Source: Aureococcus anophagefferens (taxonomy: Eukaryota; Sar; Pelagophyceae; Pelagomonadales; Pelagomonadaceae). From it: a DNA stretch of 64,000 nt. A program made the position numbers and the translations under genes. The notes below the pieces were generated by a model. It ran no database searches and had not been told where the DNA came from. It saw nothing but the letters and a program-made list of their open reading frames with translations. Positions 43,782-53,984 of the stretch are shown piece by piece. Where the stretch lies: the NCBI RefSeq assembly GCF_000186865.1, contig NW_008705562.1, forward strand, positions 2,214,299-2,278,298. Direction: 5' to 3'. Positions within the stretch are counted from its first letter, which is position 1. Every line of letters starts with the position of its first letter.

Positions 43782-46700
43782 ATGAAGAGCTCGTCGGCGG
43801 GCGAGGGCTCGAAGTCGCTGAGCGGCTTCTTCAATCGGTCGGTGACGCTCAGCGACCTCCAGGCGGACCCGCGGCGCGACGTCGGCGACCTCGGCAGCCG
43901 GCGGCTCCAGCCGACGGCGGAGCCCATCCCCGAGGCTTTATTCGGCTTCGACGGCCAGGCCTGGGACGCGGGCCAGTACGCGCGCGAGGGCCCCGGGTCC
44001 AAGGGCCGCTACGACGCCTTCGTGCGGAACACGACGCTGCCGACGGTGAGGCGCGAGAAGGCGCGGCGCCTCGCGCGGCCCGGCGAGTCGCCGGGCAAGC
44101 TGTTGGGCCGCCTGCGCAAGGCGAAGCAGCCGCGCGAGTCGGAGATCCTGGACCACAACCTGCGGACCATCGGCCACGTGCCCGTCGCGTCCGAGCGGCC
44201 GAACATCCGCAAGTCCGCGCTGCGCCTCGAGCGCCGCTACCGGAGCGCCATGGCCGTCGTCGACGGCCGCGACCCCGCGGCCCAGTCCGTCGCCGAGACC
44301 ATCGACCGCATCGCGTCGCAGCCCGCGGGCGAGTCCGAGGTCGCGACGGACTACCTCGCGTGCTGCTCGACGGTCGAGGCGGCCTTCGACGAGCGGAGGA
44401 GCCTCACGGCGGCGGTGAGCGAGGCGCGCTCCCTCGAGGGCGAGGTCGTCGCGCGGCCGGGCGCCGAGCCCGCGGACGCGCGCGGCGCGGAGAACGCGGC
44501 CGGGTCGACGGTCGCGGGGCTCGTCGGCCTGTCCTACGGCCTCTGGCGCGAGTCGCGCGAGGCGCTGGCCGCGTCGATCTTCGAGCAGAAGTGGGCGAAC
44601 ATGACCTGCGCGGAGCTCGCGGGCCAGGTCACGGTGGGCTGCCTCGAGCACGGGCGCCTGCTCGAGAAGGTCCGCGCGCGCTTCGGCGGCGTCTTCGACC
44701 GCGTCTGCCGCCTCCACAGCGACGCGCTCTGGCACCTCGACGCCGCCGTCGCGGCGCTGGGCGAGACGCGGTCCACCGTCGTCGAGCTCACGGCGGCGCG
44801 GCGGACGGACGCGCTCGCGTTCCGCGACAAGTACGACGCGGGCGTCGCGGCGCTCCGCGCCGAGCACGCCGCGGAGCTCCAGGCCAAGGAGGCCGCGGCC
44901 AAGGACGACCGCCTCGCGTCGCAGCGCATGGGCGAGACGCTGCGCACGCTCAACGCCGTCTTCCGGGACATGCAGGCCGACACGGAGGGCGTGTCGAAGA
45001 GCGACCTCCGGGACAAGATCGCGCGGCTCCGTGTGGAAATCAACGAGTGAGCTGGGACGTCCCGACCAAACTTTGAAATTCTCTAGCTCGGCCAAATCGA
45101 AGTCGATTCGGCTGATTTTTGGACGAATCGATCGCTCTCGTCGAATTCTCGAAGCAGAGCGAAAGAGCCTGGTCCCAATCCTTCGACTACGCTCACATTG
45201 AAGTCGGGTTGAAGATTTGATTTGCCCACAGGCGCGGCTCCAGGCGCAGCTCAAGGACGCGACGGAGGAGCTCTGCGACCTGCGCCCGTTGAAGGAGGTC
45301 GCGGCGAAGGTGCCCATGCTCGAGAAGAACGTCGGCGCCCTCCACCTCGAGCGGTCGGACCTGAAGAAGCAGCTTTTAGAGCGCGAGACCGTCATCGCCG
45401 CGCTCCAGGCGACCGAGGCCGAGCGGCTCCGCCAGGAGGAGCTCGCCGCGACGAACGAGCCCCTCCACGAGGGCGAGCTCGCCAAGGGCCGCAAGCGCGA
45501 GTCGACGCAGCCCGAGGGCGACGACGACGAGGACGAGCCCGGCGACGGCGTCGACGTCGGCGACCCGCTGTCGAACGTGCTCTGCATCAAGTGCAAGAAG
45601 TCGCTCAACGACATGGCGAACATCCACAGCGCCATCGAGGGCGACGGGCCCGCGGAGCCGCCGCGCCTCGTCTGCCACGCCTACCGCCTGCTCCTGCCCA
45701 ACATCGGCGGCCACCGGCCGCCGCGGTCGCCCGCGTGGATCCGCCGCGCGATGCGCGGCGTCGTCCACGCGATCATGGTCGACCACGCCATGCACGGGCC
45801 GACGCAGGACGGCCGGTCGCGCTTCCCCGAGTTCGTCTACGCCTACTTCGAGCCCAAGCGCGAGCGCCTCGACGCGCTCGACGCCGTCGAGCGCCGCGCG
45901 GCCGTCGCCAAAGCCGACGACGACCGCTGGGGGCTCTACTACGGCGTCAAGTTGTTGAGCCGCGAGTCCGACGAGGCGAAGCTCTTCTGGAGCCTGTTGG
46001 ACGAGTCGCACGGCACGGACTTCCTCGCGTTCTACCTCTACTGCGTGACGATGATCCGCAAGACGGCGACGGAGATTTTAAGGGACCAGGGCGACGTGTG
46101 CTACCGCGCGACGTCCTACGAGAAGCTCGAGACGCTCGTGAACATCGGCGAGGAGGAGGCCGCGCGCTGGCAGCGCGACGGCACGGTGCCGTCGGACCCC
46201 GTCTGGAACCGCCTCGTGAGCGCGAACGACCAGGACGCGCTCGCGATGGGCGGCCAGCAGAACGTGTGGCTGCCCCTCAAGCACGCCGTCGAGGCCACGG
46301 AGCAGATCTTGATCAAGGCGAACCCGAAGCTCCGGCGCAGTGCCCTCGAGGCGACGCGCGAGATCGCCGTCGCGGGCGAGGGCCGCACGCGCAAGTGGGG
46401 CTCGAACCAGATGGAGTGCGTCGACCTCGCGCTCTGGCTGCGGATCCTGACGCACCTCTACCGCGAGGAGCAGGCGCACCGCCGCGCGGCCGTGCGCCTC
46501 ATGTTCGAGACGGCGCTCGCGGGCACGATCGCGGCCCACGCGCCGGACTACGGCACGGGCCGCGCGCCGGAGCCCGCGGACCCGAACCGGCCCATCGACC
46601 CGCACGAGCCGCCGCCGTGCGTCGACCTGCCCCAGTTCGTGTCCATCGTGCGCACGCTCTGGCCGACGACGTCGACGGTCTACGCCTGCAACCTGTACCG

Positions 46701-48945
46701 GGAGGCCCACACGCAGAGCAAGGGCCGCGTGGACTACGAGGTCTTCCTCGAGACCGCGGAGCGGTGCCGCTTCTTCGCGCACTCGCTCGCGCTGCCGCAC
46801 TACGTCGCCGCGACGCCCGACTTCCCCCTGCCCCAGAAGGAGCGCTTCGCGCTGGGCGCCCTCGTCCACATGCGCGAGCGCATGATCCGGCCCCTCCTGG
46901 AACGCGTCGAGGCGTCGCTGCCGGACGGCGCGCGCGCGCGCTTCGTCGCCGCGCGGACGCAGTTCGACAGTTTGATCGAGCTCAACGAGGACGGCGGCGG
47001 CGCCTTCCACGACATCGACGGCGTCCAGCCCCTGGCGGCCTACCGGCGCCTCCTCCAGCTCTGCGCCGACGCGCGCTACCTGTCCTACGAGCTCGGCATG
47101 GACTACCCGGAGGGCTCGGGCGACGCGGGCGGCTTCGCGGAGCGGCTCCGGAGCCGGACGCTCACGCCCGGCGACTTCGTCGTGACCATGCTGCGGGAGA
47201 TGCGCCACACGGAGCTTGTTTTGATCGACTTCCACGAGCCGCCGGCCTGGACCCTGGTGCAGCGGCTCCAGCTGTCGCTCGCGGTGAGCCGCGTCGAGAA
47301 GAGCTGGCGCCGCCGCGAGGTCGTCGAGGTGGGCCCGCCCCAGGCCGTGCGCCTCGCCATGCGCAAGGGCTACATGGGCGGCCGCGGCGACATCCGGGAC
47401 CGCCGCGTGCACCTCGCGCCCGCGCGGATCCTCGGGCTCGTGGGCAACCTCTACGAGTCGTGGCTCCACCTCGCGGCCGACGACCTCACGCTGAGCGCGC
47501 TGCCCTTCCCGCGCCTCGTCCACGCGCTCCACGTCCACCGCGTGGGCATCCCCTCCGTCGCCGAGCGCCTGCTCCACGACCTCTACTACAACTGCAAGCT
47601 CGTCGCGGCCGTGCTGCCGCGCGTGCGCCTCTTCTGCATCTTCTCCGGCGTCGGCCAGCTGCCGCCCCAGATGACCCTGGGCAAGAAGAAGCCCGACGCC
47701 GACGGCGCCCTCGGCGCCCAGCGGAGCGCCCACGAGGCCGTGCTCGCGAAGCACGCGAAGGCCGCGCTCGAGTTCTACGTCAACGCGATCCTCCTCGTCC
47801 GGAAGACGCTCGAGCTGCCGCCGGACGGGCCCCTCTTCCACAACTCGCACCGCTCCGGCGACGGGTCCAACGTCTGCGACTTCTGGGTCTGCGGCATGAG
47901 CGTGCTCGAGCGCTGCGCGCACCAGCTCCTCGACGAGCGCCTCGGCGCGAAGAGCTCCAAGGTCGAGATCCTCATCGGCGAGATGCAGGGCCTCCGCGGG
48001 CCCGACGACTCGGGCGACGTCGACGCGTTCCTGCTGCTCCTCATGCGCCACTGGGCCGCGGCGGTGCTGGACCGCGAGGACAAGGCGAGGACCGCGGCGG
48101 GCTCCGACGCCGTCGTCGTCGGCGGCGCGGGCGGCGCGCTCCAGTCGTCGCGGGCCTTCGACCGCGCGAAGACGTCGCTGAAGATCGCCGACCTCGCGCC
48201 GCCCGTGGCGCCGTCGAGCGCCCAGGACATCGTCGGCGCCATGAACTTCCGCCGCGACGCGCTCCGCCACGTGAAGCGCGACCTCGGCGCGGCCGTCGCG
48301 TACTCGTCGGCGCTCCGCGCCGTCGAGGGCGGCGCGGAGCCGAAGAAGGCGGCGGCGGCGGCCTGCGTCGACGGCCTGCGGGACTGCTCCTTCGTCGACA
48401 TGACCGCGGCCTGGGTGCCCGAGCGGCAGACGCCCGAGCCGAACTCGATCCACTTCGACCACCGGAACGCGTCGTTCGCGTTTCTGGACTTTTGGCAGGC
48501 GTACCACGAGCCCATGGAGGAGTACCTCGACGCCTTCGAGGTGCTCTTCACGCGGGGCCACGACCGCGAGATCGAGGAGGCGCGCGCGCAGCTCATCATG
48601 ATGAAGCGCGCCGTCGACAAGTTCAAGTCCGAGGCCGAGAAGCCGTCGACGGCGACGAACGTGCTCAAGTTCCACCTCTTCAACGACCGCTGGGGCCAGC
48701 TCCGGTCCCTGCTGGACACGATTCACAAGCTCCGGGGCATCCACGTCGCCTACACGACGAAGCAGATCGACGACGGCCACGTGTCGCGCGACGACGCGGA
48801 GAAGGACCTCGTCAACGTCGCCGGCTGGGGCGGCTCCTACGAGTTCGTCCGCGACGCCTGGACGCGCGGCTCCAAGGGCCGCTTCTTCCCCCAGCCCCGC
48901 AAGATCAAGGGCGAGCACAAAATCACGCAAAGGGGGGCGAAGTAA
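43782..48945 (+). CDS. Large (1,650-residue) coiled-coil protein of unknown function, two exons
   Basis: Exons 43782-45020 and 45232-48945 join in phase 0 across an introner-like intron. The junction restores KIARL|QAQLKDATEELCDLRPL, so the coiled coil runs across it. The N-terminal 400 residues are basic, then helical; the coiled coil spans roughly residues 340-510. A cysteine pair (LCIKCKKSLND) follows, then a large helical region (about 560-1400) with no motif I recognise, and a C-terminal stretch RWGQLRSLLDTIHKLRGIHV. Size, lack of signal peptide and coiled coils suggest a cytoskeletal or ciliary scaffold, which is only a guess. Without the intron the first exon would end at a TGA within the element (45048-45050), giving a misleading 422-residue ORF. 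Confidence 0.8.
45029..45231 (+). mobile_element. Introner element copy 5, diverged subfamily
   Basis: A 203-bp element, 11 bp longer than the other copies and much diverged. It shares their core TTCGGCTGATTTTTGGACGA and blocks such as TTCTCGAAGC and CTCACATTGAAG in the same order. Ends CCGTGTGGAAATC and (reverse complement) CTGTGGGCAAATC match at 10 of 13. The target duplication is 8 bp, GCGCGGCT, at 45021-45028 and 45232-45239 (the next two bases, CC, also match, possibly by chance). The intron 45021-45231 is 211 nt, GC-AG. A GT at 45031 would also fit GT-AG but breaks the frame. Confidence 0.85.
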
Positions 48946-49212
48946 GGAGTGGCCTATGAGAGACGCGGCGTCCCAGAGCGGCCGCGGCGACGTCGAGGCT
49001 AGAGCGACGGCGCGGGGTTATGTAGCGGCGCGGCGACGGGGGGCTGGGATTAAAAGGCCGCGGGGCGGCTTCTATACCTGGAGCTAATTGTAGGCGTACG
49101 AGGCGCCCCGGAAGCGTGCTTGGGGGCTCACAAGCAGCTCATCGATGATCGCCAGAGGCAAAATCTCCTCCTCAGAGACGCCCAGCCGCGTCGACGCGCG
49201 TGCTCGCGGGCG

Positions 49213-50685
49213 ATGACTGACAGCTGCGACGCGTGCGGCGGGGACGCGCTCGAATGGCGAGGGGGGAACGGCGTCTGCATGAGCTGCGGCACGGTCTGTG
49301 AAGGCTCGGCGATCGTGCCGGACCCGGATCGGACTTCAGAGCTCGCAGCGAATTTCTTTAAACCAAAGGAACCAAACGCGCCGGACGAGCACGGGGTTCC
49401 CCCCCTGCATCGTGCTGTTCGCGCGGGCTTCGAAGCGGAAGTCGCCGAGCTCGTGGCGTTTCGCGCGAACGTAAATGCGAGAGACGCGCTCGGACAGACG
49501 GCGCTGCAGCTCGCGATCGAGGAGGGGCACGCGGGCATCGCCGACCTTTTGATCGAGGCGGGCGCGGACGTGGACGCGCAGACCACGACGGTGATGCCCA
49601 GGACGGTGATGACCGAAAAATCCTGGGGTGGGCCTCGGCGGACCGAAATGACGACGATTTTAGACTATCTTGAAGAGACGGTCCTGATGCTCGCGATCAA
49701 GCGCAGGCGCTTAGAGATCGTCGACAAATTAATCAAGGCGGGCGCGGACGTGGATGCGGACGACTGTCATGGAGAGACGGCCCTCACGCTCGCGGTCAAA
49801 GACGGGCTCTTAGGAATCGTCGACAAATTGATCGAGGCGGGCGCGGACAACTTGTCCCTCTTCGACTGCGACGATCTCCTGCACCGCGCCATTGATGATG
49901 GTTGCGAACGCCAGGTCCTCGTGCTCTTGAGAGCCGGTGCGGACGTCGAAATAGAAGAATCCGGTGAAGGCACGCCACTTTCGTACGCAGCCAGACTGGG
50001 GGAAACGAGCATGGTCAGCCTTCTGCTCGAATACGGCGCGGACGTGGATCACGATGGGGGGTGGTGTGGGACGGCGCTGCAGATTGTGATGGAACAGGGG
50101 GATTCAGAAATCTTCGAACTTTTGGTTGGCGCGGGCGCGGACACGGGTTGTTTGGAGGATCCAGACGAAGACGGTTTGCGTCCGCTGTATCACGCGGCCC
50201 AGAGCGGAAATGAACGTATGGTCCTGGCACTGTTGCGCGCCGGTGCGGTGGTGAATGTACGCGGTGGTGAATGGTCCTGGCTTCCGCCGCCGCCCTCCGC
50301 GCTTGGAGCCGCGGCTCAACAGGGACACATGGGCATCGTCGTGATGCTGCTTGACGCCGGCGCGGATGATTTGGACGAAGCTTACAAGGGGGCTTTACGG
50401 AAAGGGCACGCCCGAATTCTCGGCGTGCTGCGCCGCCACGGCGCGCCTGGAGACCCTGGTAGCATTCTTCGCACCGATAGCAACGCATCTGCTTGGCGCT
50501 ACCACGACAAGCTCGTCGAGGCCGGCGGATACCATGCATTTCTCGCGAGGCACCGCCGCGTTCTATCCCAGCTCCTTCAGACCAAGTTTTTCGAGGCCAA
50601 GTTCGGCCGCTTCGCCCCGCGAGACGTCTGCGACGTCGTTGCGTCGTTTTCGTCCGCGCTCCCTAGGGCTACAGTTTATCTATAG
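49213..50685 (+). CDS. Zinc-ribbon ankyrin-repeat protein
   Basis: A 490-residue single-exon protein. The N-terminal zinc ribbon-like pattern has C5-x2-C8 and C22-x2-C25 (SCDACGGDALEWRGGNGVCM). About nine ankyrin repeats follow (for example ALQLAIEEGHAGIADLLIEA, ALTLAVKDGLLGIVDKLIEA, PLYHAAQSGNERMVLALLRA). The C-terminal segment KLVEAGGYHAFLARHRRVLS ... APRDVCDVVASF resembles the end of the ankyrin gene at 60.7 kb. Ankyrin repeats mediate protein binding; the C-terminus may be F-box-like (see findings). Its base composition is distinctly less GC-rich than its neighbours. ATG 49213 precedes the zinc ribbon; an upstream in-frame ORF start at 49120 is non-ATG-typical. Confidence 0.85.
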   Translation: MTDSCDACGGDALEWRGGNGVCMSCGTVCEGSAIVPDPDRTSELAANFFKPKEPNAPDEHGVPPLHRAVRAGFEAEVAELVAFRANVNARDALGQTALQLAIEEGHAGIADLLIEAGADVDAQTTTVMPRTVMTEKSWGGPRRTEMTTILDYLEETVLMLAIKRRRLEIVDKLIKAGADVDADDCHGETALTLAVKDGLLGIVDKLIEAGADNLSLFDCDDLLHRAIDDGCERQVLVLLRAGADVEIEESGEGTPLSYAARLGETSMVSLLLEYGADVDHDGGWCGTALQIVMEQGDSEIFELLVGAGADTGCLEDPDEDGLRPLYHAAQSGNERMVLALLRAGAVVNVRGGEWSWLPPPPSALGAAAQQGHMGIVVMLLDAGADDLDEAYKGALRKGHARILGVLRRHGAPGDPGSILRTDSNASAWRYHDKLVEAGGYHAFLARHRRVLSQLLQTKFFEAKFGRFAPRDVCDVVASFSSALPRATVYL

Positions 50686-50761
50686 ATGCCTCTCGAGCGC
50701 TCAGGACTAGAGCGCGCGGCACCTTGCAGTCCTCGTTGAACTCCGTGCTCAGCTCTCATCG

Positions 50762-51619
50762 ATGTGTCGCATCATCCTGATGTTGTTGCTCGCCGCGCGT
50801 CGATCGGCGCTGGTCCTGCGACCCGCGCGCGCCGTCGCGCTCCGCGGCCGCGTCGCGCTCTTCAGCGAAACGAAGAGCGTCGATTGGCCGGGCCTGCGCA
50901 AGGAGGCGGCGCGGCGACTGGACCGGGCGACGAAGAAGGTGTCGAAGAAGAGCATCAAGGTGGCGTCGGGCGGCGGCGAAACATCGATCGAGGCGCTCGC
51001 GGCCGCGGAGCGCGAGCGCGACGGCTTGGGCGAGCTCGCCGCGGCGCTCGAGGCCGGCGACGACGACGCGGCTATAACGCTCGCCGCGGCCTGGGACGTC
51101 AACGACGCGCCGCCGGTGCGCGCGCCGCGGGGCCCGAAGAAGGTCAAGGGCGCCGCGCCGAACACGGGCCCGCGCCTGCCGTACAGCTCCTACGCGAGCG
51201 CGGCCGGCGTCGAGATCCGCGTCGGCCGTTCCGCGAGCGACAACGACAAGCTGAGCTGCGACGCGCGGCACCGCGACGGCGCCGACTGGTGGCTCCACGC
51301 CGCGGGCTGCCCCGGGTCCCACGTCGTCGTGCGCTGCCACGACGACGACCTGCTGGGCGCGGACCGCGAGACGGCGCTGGACGCGGCGTGCCTCGCGGCG
51401 CTCTTCTCCAAGGCCGTGCCCAAGCCGCCGGAGGACGCGCCCCACGAGGCGACGGGCAAGGCCGGCGTGTCCCTCTGCCGCGCGCGGACCGTGTCCAAGC
51501 CCGCGGGCGCGAAGCCCGGGCTGGTGCGTCTCACCGGCGACGTGGCGACGCTGAAGGTGGACCTCGCGCTCGAGCGGCCGCGGCTCAAGCGGCTCCTCGC
51601 GACGAAGGGGGCGCCCTAA
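50762..51619 (+). CDS. Stand-alone NFACT-R (RQC2/RqcH-type) RNA-binding protein, organelle leader
   Basis: 285 residues. After a hydrophobic/Arg-rich leader (CRIILMLLLAARRSALVLRP), the C-terminal half is the NFACT-R (DUF814) domain: PYSSYASAAGVEIRVGRSAS, DNDKLSCDARHRDGADWWLH, AGCPGSHVVVRC. In full NFACT proteins (NEMF/Rqc2, RqcH) this domain binds tRNA and rRNA in ribosome rescue. The N-terminal NFACT-N and coiled-coil domains are absent, so this is a stand-alone version as in some plastid and bacterial proteins. Organelle targeting is inferred from the leader. It ends 25 bp before the convergent TspO stop. Confidence 0.88.
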   Translation: MCRIILMLLLAARRSALVLRPARAVALRGRVALFSETKSVDWPGLRKEAARRLDRATKKVSKKSIKVASGGGETSIEALAAAERERDGLGELAAALEAGDDDAAITLAAAWDVNDAPPVRAPRGPKKVKGAAPNTGPRLPYSSYASAAGVEIRVGRSASDNDKLSCDARHRDGADWWLHAAGCPGSHVVVRCHDDDLLGADRETALDAACLAALFSKAVPKPPEDAPHEATGKAGVSLCRARTVSKPAGAKPGLVRLTGDVATLKVDLALERPRLKRLLATKGAP

Positions 51620-51644
51620 CATCCTTTATGATGCGCGCCTCGCG

Positions 51645-52556
51645 TCAGCCCGCGACGCTCTCGTCCGCGGGGCTCGGCGGCGCCTCGGCCTCGGCGGCCT
51701 TGGGCGCGCCGGCCTGGCGGAAGTAGATGCTCCAGTTCAGGCTCGCGGCGATGGTGACCCAGCCGACGGTGGGAAGCATGTAGAGGCCGGCGACCTGGTC
51801 CATGCCGTAGAAGAGGACCGCCGCGGCGACGAGCGCGCCGTAGAAGGCGGTGATGAAGAGCGCGCCCGTGCGCACCTGCTGCGCGCCGAAGAAGACCTTG
51901 TTCCAGGCGTCGCCGAGCGCCAGGTGGCCGCAGTAGACGGCGAGCGCCAGCCACGGCGGCTCCTCGCCGTCCTCGAGGCGGCCCATGACGCGCGTCACGG
52001 CCAGCAGCTGCGTCGGCTTCGACACGAGGAGCCACATGATGGGGAAGACCCAGCCCGGCGGCTCCCAGCCGGGGCGGTCGAGGCTCGCGTACCAGCCCTG
52101 CTCTCCCGCGACCATGGCGGGCATGAGGATCTGGCGCGACGCGACGCGGAGGCCGCCGTCGGCGACGGAGCCGAGCAGGCTCGAGCCGTAGATGATGACG
52201 AACCACGAGGCCCACTGCACCGCGCTCAGGCCCCGCACGGTCTCGCTCGGCAGGATCTTGAAGCGCACGACGAGCTCGCTGATCGACGGCGGCGCCCTGC
52301 GCGCGGCCTCGACGACGCCGAGGAGCACCGCCGTCTCGACGACGGCGCCGACGAGCGTGTTGAACGTCGCCGAGAGACCGCTGACACCGCCGCGCACGTT
52401 CGTGGCGCGGCGCGCGACCGTGCCGCGTGCAAGCGGGTCCGCAGCGATGCCGTTGCTGGCGCGGCGCGCGGCGGCGCGGTGCACGAGGCTTTTGCGCAGA
52501 GGTGTAAGGCGTGCCGAGGCCAAGGCGACGCACACGAGCAGCTTCATGGCGGCCAT
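51645..52556 (-). CDS. TspO/MBR family membrane protein
   Basis: 303 residues. The family signature is clear: GWYASLDRPGWEPPGWVFP, VYCGHLALGDAWNKVFFGAQ and TVGWVTIAASLNWSIYFRQ, with about five membrane helices in the second half. TspO proteins bind tetrapyrroles and sterols and sit in mitochondrial, plastid or bacterial membranes. The N-terminal 140 residues are an added leader with a hydrophobic start (KLLVCVALASARLTPLRKSL) and an extra hydrophobic segment, consistent with plastid targeting. Start: ATG 52556, with a second ATG 9 bp on. Confidence 0.9.
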   Translation of the reverse strand: MAAMKLLVCVALASARLTPLRKSLVHRAAARRASNGIAADPLARGTVARRATNVRGGVSGLSATFNTLVGAVVETAVLLGVVEAARRAPPSISELVVRFKILPSETVRGLSAVQWASWFVIIYGSSLLGSVADGGLRVASRQILMPAMVAGEQGWYASLDRPGWEPPGWVFPIMWLLVSKPTQLLAVTRVMGRLEDGEEPPWLALAVYCGHLALGDAWNKVFFGAQQVRTGALFITAFYGALVAAAVLFYGMDQVAGLYMLPTVGWVTIAASLNWSIYFRQAGAPKAAEAEAPPSPADESVAG

Positions 52557-52710
52557 CGACGCCGCGCGCGTGCAGCGTCGCAAGGCGTCGAGCACCTGTG
52601 GGTTCCGAACTCAACAAAAAGCAAAAAAAGCTCAAGCTCGCCGATTATCTGCCGATTTACCTCAGGCAGAGCTCCTCCACGACCTCCACCCCCACCAAAA
52701 GTCAGACACC

Positions 52711-53682
52711 ATGCCGTCGTCCCTGGCCGACGGCTACGACTGCGTCGTCTTCGACTGCGACGGCGTGCTCTGGAGCGGCGGCGAGACCATCGCCGGCGCC
52801 TTCGCGACGCTCGACGCGCTCGAGCGGGCGGGCAAGAAGGTCTACTTCATGTCCAACAACTCGAGTCGGGGCCTCGCGGAGTTCCGGCGCGTCTTCGAGG
52901 CCCACGGCCTCGGGCGCTTCGTGCGCGACGACGCGCGCGTCTGGAACTCGCTCACCGCCGCGCGGCACTGGTTCGAGGAGCGCGGCGGCGGCGGCGCGGC
53001 GTACGTCGTCGGCGCGCCCGCGCTCAAGGCCGGCGTCGCGGCGGCGGGCGTGCGCGTCGTCGAGCCCGAGCCGAGGCGCGGCGCGGCGCCCGACGAGCTC
53101 GCGGACATGGCCATCGACCCGGGCGTCGACTCCGTCGTCCTCGGCTTCGACAAGAACTACGGCTACTTCGAGGTCGCCTACGCGGTCCGCTGCGTCCTCG
53201 AGAACGGCGCGAAACTCGTCGTCACGAACCGCGACTTCCAGTTCCCGGCGCAGCGCGGCCTCAAGATGCCCGGCAACGGCGCCTTCGTCGCCGCGGTCTG
53301 CGCGGCCGCGCGCAAGGAGCCCGACGCCGTCGTCGCCAAGCCCGAGCCCTACGTGCTCCGCAAGATCATCGAGGACGCGGGCTGCGCGCCGTCGCGCGTG
53401 CTCATGGTCGGCGACATGTGGAGCGACGTCGTCTTCGCCCACGGCGCGGGCGCGGACGCGGCGCTCGTGCTCGCGGCCGACGGCGACGCGTGGACGGGCG
53501 CCATGGCGCCGGACTACGTCGTCGCCGACCTCACGCGCCTCCTCGACCCGGCGCCGCCCGCCGCCGCGCGCCGGCTCAAGCGCGCGCTCGCGAGGCTCGG
53601 CGCCGCGCTGCCCTGGTCCCACGTCGCCTGCGTCGCCGCGGGCGTCGCGGTCGCGGCACTCGTGGGTCGCCGGCGGTCCTAA
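52711..53682 (+). CDS. HAD-family phosphatase (phosphoglycolate/pyridoxal phosphate type), tail-anchored
   Basis: 323 residues. HAD motif I is VVFDCDGVLWSG (Asp nucleophile), motif II FMSNNSSR, motif III Lys in VVAKPEPYVL, motif IV region LMVGDMWSDVVFAHGAGADA. The cap C2 arrangement and GFDKNYGYFEVAYAVRCVLENGAKLVVTNRD match the PGP/PDXP (NagD-like) subgroup. The usual GDRLDTDI is here GDMWSDVV, a mild divergence. The last 20 residues (SHVACVAAGVAVAALVGRRR) look like a tail anchor. It ends 2 bp before the convergent gene's stop. Confidence 0.9.
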   Translation: MPSSLADGYDCVVFDCDGVLWSGGETIAGAFATLDALERAGKKVYFMSNNSSRGLAEFRRVFEAHGLGRFVRDDARVWNSLTAARHWFEERGGGGAAYVVGAPALKAGVAAAGVRVVEPEPRRGAAPDELADMAIDPGVDSVVLGFDKNYGYFEVAYAVRCVLENGAKLVVTNRDFQFPAQRGLKMPGNGAFVAAVCAAARKEPDAVVAKPEPYVLRKIIEDAGCAPSRVLMVGDMWSDVVFAHGAGADAALVLAADGDAWTGAMAPDYVVADLTRLLDPAPPAAARRLKRALARLGAALPWSHVACVAAGVAVAALVGRRRS

Positions 53683-53684
53683 GA

Positions 53685-53946
53685 TTACCGTCCGAAGGGA
53701 TTGAACGAGTCCCGGGGCCCGTTGTCGAAGTCGACGTAGTCGTCCCGCGACACGAGCTCGTACTGCTGCGCGGGCTCCTTGCCGCGGCCGCCGAAGTAGC
53801 GGAACGCGACGGCGGACGCGCCGAAGGCGACGACGAAGCAGAGGCCGATGATCGCCGCGATACCCGGCAGCGTGACGACGAAGCCGCCCGGCGGCGGCGG
53901 CGGGGGCGCGGCCGCGCGGACGGACGGCGCGCGCGTCGGCCGCGGG

Positions 53947-53984
<38 letters not shown>

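Noticed and set aside
43782..45050. Gene ending at the TGA at 45048 (422 residues)
   Set aside because: The stop lies inside the introner; splicing it out joins the frame to the downstream coiled coil.
41225..45076. Plus-strand open frame of 1,283 codons across the YbaK-exonuclease gene
   Set aside because: Antisense composition artefact; no protein features, while the minus strand has complete exonuclease motifs.
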